A stretch of 9,349 nt of DNA. Source: Bacteroidota bacterium (lineage in GTDB: Bacteria; Bacteroidota; Bacteroidia; Chitinophagales; Chitinophagaceae). Positions 4,326-9,349 of the stretch are shown one piece after another (positions within the stretch are counted from its first letter, which is position 1; the number at the start of each line of letters is the position of its first letter). Made by a program: the position numbers and the translations under genes. The notes under the pieces were generated by a model, which was not told where the DNA came from, did no database searches, and was given only the letters and a program-made list of their open reading frames with translations. Location: positions 1-9,349 of the forward strand of contig VBAU01000099.1 of the NCBI GenBank assembly GCA_005883855.1, in the 5' to 3' direction.

Positions 4326-5384
4326 TTATTTCCTATAAAGCATCTCCTCAATTTTTTCATCATGTTTTTCTTTTTGTACTTCTTTTCTGTAAAACACTTC
4401 ATAGTAAGCCTTGATGAAGGCCGCAAGGGGCGTAGCAATGAATGCGCCCATGACGCCAAAAGCAGTGGACATAGCTATTACCATAATTAAAATGAAAACG
4501 GGGTGAATTTTCATTGTTCTGGAACGAATTCTTGGAATAATGAAGTCACCGATGATCTCATCCAGCCCAATATAGAAGATCGCCACCCATAATGCCGTGA
4601 TGGGCGAGATGGACAATGCGATCAGTATGGGTGGCACTGACATAATATAGAAGCCGATCCTGGGTATCAGCTCGGCAAAAAATGTTACGCCTGCCCAGAC
4701 CCACACCCCGGGTATACCCATAAAGTATAAGAAAAACCACACGACGACGGCACGAATGGCTCCGGCAACAACGTTTGACCACATCCAACCAATCGTCATA
4801 GTAGAGGCATAAGAAAACGCTTTTGCTGCTTTATCCCTTTTTGAATCTGGAAAAAGTGAAAGATAAAACTCAAGGAGTGGTCTTGGCGCGAGAAGCATGT
4901 ATATTACCAGGCAAAAGAAGAATATGACAAGCAATAAATTACGGAACAGCTGAACGGAATATTGCCCCACGCTATTTATTATCGATGAAACTGGTGGCAG
5001 AGCGGTAATTGCGTTTGACATTGATTGTGCCTGTTGCTGATTATTACCATACTCGCCCAGCCATTTGGCAATTCTTTGATTTAAGCCAGCCAGGTAGTCA
5101 GGGAGATTTGCTATCAACAATTTTACTTGTATCACAATTTTTGGCACGACCATCCAGCCCAACAGAGCTAAACACAAGAAGACGCTAAAGAAAACAATTA
5201 ATGAGGCGATGGTCCTGGGAAGTCTTTTCATTTCGAGCCAGGTAACGGCAGCATTTAGTACGATTGTCAACACGATCGCAAAAAAAACAATGAGAATAAC
5301 CTGCAGTGTTAGGTGAATGAACCATAACGCGACTAGTAATCCTGCTGCGAGGTAAATCAAGCGTGATAAGTGTCTATATTCCAT
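4326..5384 (-). CDS. AI-2E (PerM) family membrane transporter
   Basis: This 352-residue inner-membrane protein has the AI-2E transporter layout: two close hydrophobic helices at the N-terminus (about 8-45), a third near 58-82, a soluble linker at about 85-140 that includes the polar NNQQQAQ stretch, and then a run of helices to about residue 335. Conserved blocks include GIPGVWVWAGVTFFAELIPRIGFYI and the late GVMGAFIATPLAAFIKAYYE. A basic and acidic cytoplasmic tail closes it. Family members have been linked to autoinducer-2 export, Na+/H+ antiport and other exports, so the substrate cannot be given. The gene lies downstream of the M16 peptidase but behind a strong terminator, so it probably has its own promoter. 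Confidence 0.9.
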   Translation of the reverse strand: MEYRHLSRLIYLAAGLLVALWFIHLTLQVILIVFFAIVLTIVLNAAVTWLEMKRLPRTIASLIVFFSVFLCLALLGWMVVPKIVIQVKLLIANLPDYLAGLNQRIAKWLGEYGNNQQQAQSMSNAITALPPVSSIINSVGQYSVQLFRNLLLVIFFFCLVIYMLLAPRPLLEFYLSLFPDSKRDKAAKAFSYASTMTIGWMWSNVVAGAIRAVVVWFFLYFMGIPGVWVWAGVTFFAELIPRIGFYIMSVPPILIALSISPITALWVAIFYIGLDEIIGDFIIPRIRSRTMKIHPVFILIMVIAMSTAFGVMGAFIATPLAAFIKAYYEVFYRKEVQKEKHDEKIEEMLYRK

Positions 5385-5430
5385 TCCTGTTTCTCATATG
5401 AAAATAAGCTATTCCCGCCGATGCAATCAG

Positions 5431-5462
5431 TCAAAAGGAACAGGGCCCTTCACGGGCCCTGT
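5431..5462 (-). terminator. Terminator of the M16 peptidase gene
   Basis: ACAGGGCCC (5440-5448), loop TTCAC, GGGCCCTGT (5454-5462): a perfect 9-base GC-rich stem 23 bases after the peptidase stop. On the minus strand it is followed by TCCTTTTGA, a moderate T-tract. It separates the peptidase from the AI-2E family gene. Confidence 0.85.
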
Positions 5463-5485
5463 GTATCATTATTTATCCCGACAAT

Positions 5486-8335
5486 TTAAAACGCTCGCTT
5501 CACACCTTCTTCCACATTTGCACTTTCCGGGTATAATACGGCTTTGATATAATTGGACGTGCTCAAAAACTTCTGTGCGGCTTTTTGCAAGTCCTGCACA
5601 GTGAGTGCATTCACTTTTTGTTCATAGTCCAGGATATTTTCCGGGTTAGTTTGATCAATAAAGGCCATGGAAAGATTGTCCAGCCATGCTTCATTCTTCT
5701 GAAGATTTTCTCTGTATTTCTTTCGCCAAGTCTCCTTCACTTTGTCAAGATCCGTTTGTTCAACACCCTTCTCCTGCGCCTTTTTAATGATATCGAATAG
5801 GGCAGTGGTAAGTTTGTCAACGTTTTCAGGGCCGCAGGGAATGCTTGCAACTACCGTATAATGCGTATAGGGCCGCTTTTGAATTGACCCACTCAATCCA
5901 CCGCCATACATTGCACTCATGTCCTCTCTTAACTTTTCAATTACTTTTATGTTTATTGCTTCTATTAATGCCTGGAAAGCCATGTTTTCTTCCCGATTGT
6001 ATTGTGTTTCCCCAGACCACATTATATTAATGAAGCTCTGAGACTCTTTTCCTTTTTTGATGTTCGCCAAGATGGATCCCTGGATTGGCCGCGCACCGTT
6101 GTCTTTGTATTTATGCTCTTCTGGTTTTGCTGGCAATGAGGCGAGGTATTTTTCGAACAAAAGCTTTGCCTTCGCAGGATCGATGTTGCCAACAAAAGTG
6201 AAGTGCATTCCGTCCGCATTGCCGTAGACCTGGTTATACAACGACATAATCTTGTCTAGCTTCAAATTTTCAAACTCCTGTACGGTTGGCAAAAAGCCTA
6301 CCCAAGGACTATTGTTGTATTGAATCTTCGTCAGCGTATCCTGGAAAAAATACCGCGGATTGGCCTTATAAAATTGTATGGATCCTTTTTGTTTAGCCAC
6401 AAACGAATTAAACAATGCCTCATCCTTCCTGGGCTGTGTGAAGTAGAGATTGACGAGCTGAAGAAAAATTTCAAAGTCCTTTACACTGCTGCTTCCCTGG
6501 ATACCTTCTTCATGATCATTTAGATAAGGGAGCACCTCCACAGTCTTACCGGAAAGAAATTTTTGCAAGTCCGTTGGCGACATGTCCTTCACGCCCATCA
6601 CGCCGATCACTTGAGCAGCATACTTGGCGTTGTCTTTTTCTTCTAACGGAAAGCGTTGCCATCCGCCCCATCGCCATGCATCCATCATTATTTCATCATT
6701 CTTGAAATTGGTTGGCTTCAGCGTTATCGTTACTCCATTGCTCAGCGAAAGTTCGGTAGTACCGAGCTTTTCATTTTTGTTTTCAGACACAATCTTTCCT
6801 GCGGCGCTGGAGCCCTCCATCAAATTTGTAGCAACCACTTTTTCCTCGTAGGGCCTTACTTGCTGGCGGGCAGCAGCGACAACCTGTTTTTCAAGATTGG
6901 CATTTGAAGGGAGTTTTCCTTTTGTACTGGTTGGCGCCGTAACAAGTGCAAAAGCATTCGTGGGAGGCTGCATTTTTTTTGCTGCGTCATTGATCTCTTT
7001 TAGCGTAATTCCTGGCAATTCCTGCTTCAGAAACTTATATCGATGTTCGGCACCGGGAATCGGCTGTCCTTCCAAATAATTATTGATGTAACTCGAAACC
7101 AGGTTACGCGATTCAGATTTATCTTTTTCACGAAAAGCTCTTTCAGCTTCATTCAGCATGCTGGATTTTACCCGCTCCAGTTCGGTACCCAGGAATCCGA
7201 ATTTCCTGGCTCTTTCGGTTTCAGCAAGCAATGCATTTATTGCTTCCTCGGTAGTGTTATCGCCTAATACAGCAAAAGAAATAAACGCCTCGTAGCCGCG
7301 AATGAATTGGTCGATACCGGTATACCCGTAGACAAACGGTGGATTCTCCTTTTGAGTGAGCTCCTGCAATCTTTCGTTGATCAAGGCATTGATGAGTTCT
7401 TTTTTTACTGATTCACGGTAGTCGGACCAGGTCTTTGTTTTCTTTGCCGGTGTGACGTAATTGAATATTTCCAGGATAGTATTCGTCGCTTCTTCATCCG
7501 TCACTACCATTGCTTCGGCCTTCGTTCTTGCCGCTATCGGTGTGATCGCCGGTCTCGATTTTTCATTTGCCGGATTCTTGAACCCACTAAAATGGGCCTT
7601 GATCTTTTTTTCAGCCTCGGCTGGATCGATGTCACCCACCACGACAACAGCCATCAGATCGGGGCGATACCATTGCCTGTAAAAACGCTCTAAGGTTGCC
7701 GGATCGAAAGTCTTTAGGATTGTATCCTTTCCAATTGGCAAGCGCTCCGCATATTTGGAACCATTAAATAGTTTCGGGAAATATTGCCGCAGCATTCGTT
7801 CCTGTGCTCCTTTGCTGAGACGCGATTCTTCGAGCACGACGCCTCTTTCCTTATCAATCTCGGTTTTATCAAGCAAATTATTGCCGGCCCAATCTTCCAA
7901 AACAGTAAATCCTTTTTCCACGATTTCGGGATCATCACTGGATATAGGAAGCATGTACACAGTTTCATCGAAACTGGTGTACGCATTTAGATCGGCGCCG
8001 AACTTCACTCCTACCTTTTGCAGATAATCAACCAATTCATTTTTGGGAAAATGTTTTGAGCCGTTAAAATTCATGTGCTCCATAAAATGAGCAAGACCGC
8101 GCTGTTGCGGATCTTCAAGAATAGAACCTGCATTCACCACCAGGCGCAGTTCCATCTTTTTTTCTGGCTTGGCATTTTTTTGAATATAGTAAGTGAGCCC
8201 GTTTGGCAGTTTGCCCACTCTTACATTGGGATCAACCGGAATAGGTTGAGTCAAATTGATCTGGGAAAATAAAGTTGTGGAAAGGAACGACAGCAAGAAA
8301 ACCAGGCTGCACAAAGGTTTAATAAAGATTTTCAT
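5486..8335 (-). CDS. Secreted M16-family zinc metallopeptidase
   Basis: This 949-residue, two-lobed M16 (pitrilysin/insulinase) peptidase has a signal peptide at residues 1-24 (KIFIKP, hydrophobic core, TTLFS). No lipobox is present, so it should be soluble in the periplasm. The inverted zinc motif is HFMEH (H83, E86, H87), and the third ligand is E163 in DKERGVVLEE, at the normal spacing of 76 residues from H87. Two M16_C-like repeats are marked by VVVVGDIDP (about 230-238) and FVGNIDP (714-720). The C-terminal half has no HxxEH, as is normal for the inactive lobe. The usual role is cutting peptides held in a closing chamber. The ATG at 8335 is chosen because it begins the signal peptide; an ATG 14 codons upstream would bury it. 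Confidence 0.95.
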   Translation of the reverse strand: MKIFIKPLCSLVFLLSFLSTTLFSQINLTQPIPVDPNVRVGKLPNGLTYYIQKNAKPEKKMELRLVVNAGSILEDPQQRGLAHFMEHMNFNGSKHFPKNELVDYLQKVGVKFGADLNAYTSFDETVYMLPISSDDPEIVEKGFTVLEDWAGNNLLDKTEIDKERGVVLEESRLSKGAQERMLRQYFPKLFNGSKYAERLPIGKDTILKTFDPATLERFYRQWYRPDLMAVVVVGDIDPAEAEKKIKAHFSGFKNPANEKSRPAITPIAARTKAEAMVVTDEEATNTILEIFNYVTPAKKTKTWSDYRESVKKELINALINERLQELTQKENPPFVYGYTGIDQFIRGYEAFISFAVLGDNTTEEAINALLAETERARKFGFLGTELERVKSSMLNEAERAFREKDKSESRNLVSSYINNYLEGQPIPGAEHRYKFLKQELPGITLKEINDAAKKMQPPTNAFALVTAPTSTKGKLPSNANLEKQVVAAARQQVRPYEEKVVATNLMEGSSAAGKIVSENKNEKLGTTELSLSNGVTITLKPTNFKNDEIMMDAWRWGGWQRFPLEEKDNAKYAAQVIGVMGVKDMSPTDLQKFLSGKTVEVLPYLNDHEEGIQGSSSVKDFEIFLQLVNLYFTQPRKDEALFNSFVAKQKGSIQFYKANPRYFFQDTLTKIQYNNSPWVGFLPTVQEFENLKLDKIMSLYNQVYGNADGMHFTFVGNIDPAKAKLLFEKYLASLPAKPEEHKYKDNGARPIQGSILANIKKGKESQSFINIMWSGETQYNREENMAFQALIEAINIKVIEKLREDMSAMYGGGLSGSIQKRPYTHYTVVASIPCGPENVDKLTTALFDIIKKAQEKGVEQTDLDKVKETWRKKYRENLQKNEAWLDNLSMAFIDQTNPENILDYEQKVNALTVQDLQKAAQKFLSTSNYIKAVLYPESANVEEGVKRAF

Positions 8336-8354
8336 ATTGAAATTTTTGGGGCGG

Positions 8355-8362
8355 TAAAAGTA
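8355..8362 (-). promoter_or_regulatory. Candidate -7 box of the M16 peptidase gene
   Basis: TACTTTTA on the minus strand is a one-mismatch match to TAnnTTTG, 19 bases before the ATG. TTTA at 8382-8385 (gap 19) could be the -33 element, but it falls inside the T-tract of the msrB terminator. It would let the peptidase be expressed independently of msrB. Confidence 0.3.
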
Positions 8363-8380
8363 TCCATCCGTACCCACATC

Positions 8381-8414
8381 ATAAAATAAAAAACTCCCTT
8401 TTACACAAAGGGAG
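8381..8414 (-). terminator. Terminator downstream of msrB
   Basis: CTCCCTTT (8394-8401), loop TACAC, AAAGGGAG (8407-8414). On the minus strand the stem is followed by TTTTTTATTTTAT (8381-8393), a strong T-tract. It lies about 150 bases after the msrB stop, beyond the heptamer array, and insulates the M16 gene. Confidence 0.9.
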
Positions 8415-8435
8415 CGTTAAAAGTATGGGGGGAGA

Positions 8436-8575
8436 GAATATCGAACAAGGATCAACGAATGGTGAATAATGAAGTGACCTAATCAGAGACAGCTGCGTCC
8501 GCCAGATCAGCCCTCGTCCAATAGAAATAATTCATCATTCATCATTCATCATTCCTTGTTCATTATTCACTATTC
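8436..8575. repeat. Inverted heptamer array (GAAnnnn) overlapping the msrB end
   Basis: The left arm, six heptamers from 8436 to 8477, begins GAATATC, GAACAAG. The right arm, seven units in complement at 8527-8575, includes three identical ATCATTC units (8534-8554). GTGAATAATGAA (8462-8473) is perfectly complementary to TTCATTATTCAC (8559-8570), and GAACAAGG (8443-8450) to CCTTGTTC (8554-8561). The 49 bases between the arms show no repeat. The right arm overlaps the last codons and the stop of msrB. This is a second member of the family found behind murI. Confidence 0.8.
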
Positions 8576-9150
8576 TTCCTGCCTTCATTATATGCCTTTT
8601 CTGCCTCTTTCGCTTTGTCAAAATCGAGCACGACTCCATTAATACAATAGCGTAGTCCGGTTGGTTGAGGGCCATCATCGAACACATGTCCCAAATGCGA
8701 CTTACAACGACCACACATTACTTCGGTGCGTTGCATTCCTTGTGTGTTGTCTGGTACGTAGATGATACTGCTTTTACTGATTGGCTCATAAAAGCTGGGC
8801 CATCCACAACCACTTTCAAACTTGGTGTCGCTCTTGAATAACGCGTTACCGCAAACCGCGCAGTAATATGTTCCTATTTCATTGAAATTCTCGAATTGAC
8901 TGCTCCATGGTCTCTCGGTTCCTTTCTGACGCGCAATATGATATACGTCCTTAGGCAAAATCTTTTCCCATTCTTCATCGCTTAATACCACCTTCGAAGA
9001 ATCCGTGTGGGAGTAAACGGGATTCTTGTCCTCCGGGGAGACAGGTTTCGTTTCATTATCACTCATAACTTTATTTTTTATTGATGATTGCGAGTAAGTA
9101 CATTGTTGAAGCACGGCAGAAAGCGCACAGATCAATAAACATCTTATCAT
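8563..9150 (-). CDS. msrB: Peptide-methionine (R)-S-oxide reductase MsrB, exported or lipid-anchored
   Basis: MsrB reduces the R form of methionine sulfoxide in proteins. From the ATG at 9150 the product has 195 residues. Two CxxC pairs bind structural zinc (C97/C100 in CAVCG, C146/C149 in CGRCKSHLGH), C169 in RYCING is the catalytic cysteine, and C115 in GCGWPSF is the likely resolving cysteine. The N-terminus IRCLLICALSAVLQQC looks like a short signal peptide, possibly lipoprotein-type with C17, although Gln before the Cys is unusual. Other starts exist: an ATG at 9201, which would put 17 residues before the signal, and an ATG at 9066 (MSDNETK), which would make a cytoplasmic form. The last three residues and the stop are written by the heptamer array. 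Confidence 0.93.
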   Translation of the reverse strand: MIRCLLICALSAVLQQCTYSQSSIKNKVMSDNETKPVSPEDKNPVYSHTDSSKVVLSDEEWEKILPKDVYHIARQKGTERPWSSQFENFNEIGTYYCAVCGNALFKSDTKFESGCGWPSFYEPISKSSIIYVPDNTQGMQRTEVMCGRCKSHLGHVFDDGPQPTGLRYCINGVVLDFDKAKEAEKAYNEGRKNSE

Positions 9151-9153
9151 AAA

Positions 9154-9161
9154 CAAATTTA
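9154..9161 (-). promoter_or_regulatory. msrB: Candidate -7 box directly before msrB
   Basis: TAAATTTG on the minus strand is an exact TAnnTTTG match ending 3 bases before the ATG at 9150. It argues against the upstream ATG at 9201. It would give a leaderless mRNA for the exported form, or an 80-base leader if the ATG at 9066 is used. No clear -33 element is seen. Confidence 0.4.
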
Positions 9162-9290
9162 CGAAGCTTACGTCTAATGAGATTTTGCGGTCAATGAACA
9201 TTGAATTCTCTTAACATTAATTTTACAGGTAATGTGCGACAAAAAACCCCTTGTCAAAATCATTACAGGCGATTACAAATAATAAAACAA

Positions 9291-9349
9291 ATGTCAGCGC
9301 TTTCAATAACCGGTATTCAAACAACCCTACATTGGGAAGATAAAAAGGC
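9291..9349 (+). CDS. Nitrilase-family amidase, first 19 codons
   Basis: The window ends 59 bases into this gene. The visible product, SALSITGIQTTLHWEDKK after the Met, resembles the start of the nitrilase-superfamily omega-amidases of the YafV type, in which the first beta strand (ITGIQT) is followed by LHWEDK and then normally ANL. The catalytic Glu, Lys and Cys lie beyond the edge, so this is a resemblance and not a proof. If right, the enzyme would hydrolyse alpha-keto acid omega-amides such as alpha-ketoglutaramate. It is divergent from msrB, with 140 bases between the two starts. Confidence 0.55.
   Translation, partial: MSALSITGIQTTLHWEDKK

Noticed and set aside
4152..4490. Plus-strand open frame of 112 codons over the Smr end and the AI-2E end
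   Set aside because: It overlaps two well-supported genes and its translation shows no domain or conserved pattern; it is a frame shadow.
8336..8377. Start of the M16 peptidase 14 codons upstream
   Set aside because: It would place polar residues before a typical signal peptide that begins at the ATG at 8335.
8436..8575. CRISPR-like array
   Set aside because: The units are 7 bases, contiguous, without spacers, and arranged as inverted arms; there are no cas genes.

Overview
The window looks like chromosomal DNA of a Bacteroidota species, probably Cytophagales or Chitinophagales. The signs are TAnnTTTG-type promoter boxes, weak Shine-Dalgarno sequences, a small CxxC membrane protein typical of the phylum, and short heptamer repeats between genes. 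Coding density is high and every complete gene is intact. The host assignment rests on style and protein resemblance only.

Layout from left to right: the start of a Tat-exported Gfo/Idh/MocA oxidoreductase (minus, cut by the window edge); a Mn-type superoxide dismutase (plus) with a strong terminator; the minus-strand translation and RNA-processing cluster rpmH, rnpA, yidD; glutamate racemase murI (minus); a small exported CxxC protein (plus); an encapsulated-ferritin-like (EncFtn) protein (minus) divergent from a stand-alone Smr-domain protein (plus); an AI-2E/PerM family permease (minus); a large secreted M16 zinc peptidase (minus); an extracytoplasmic MsrB (minus); and the first 19 codons of a nitrilase-family amidase (plus).

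Most genes are housekeeping. Three concern oxidative stress or iron: SodA removes superoxide, the EncFtn-like protein should oxidise Fe(II), and MsrB repairs oxidised methionine. They are not in one operon, so a shared role is only suggestive.

The least ordinary content is in the small scale. Four short tracts have a strict 7-base period, in three word families: GAAnnnn, GTTnCTG and GAGTCnn. Three of the tracts are built as inverted arrays that can fold into long imperfect hairpins. One overlaps the stop codon of msrB, one lies directly behind the murI stop, one lies in the rpmH leader, and one is inside the rnpA reading frame. The other points of interest are an EncFtn protein with no encapsulin gene beside it, and three genes whose promoter box ends only 3 to 4 bases before the start codon, which suggests leaderless mRNAs.
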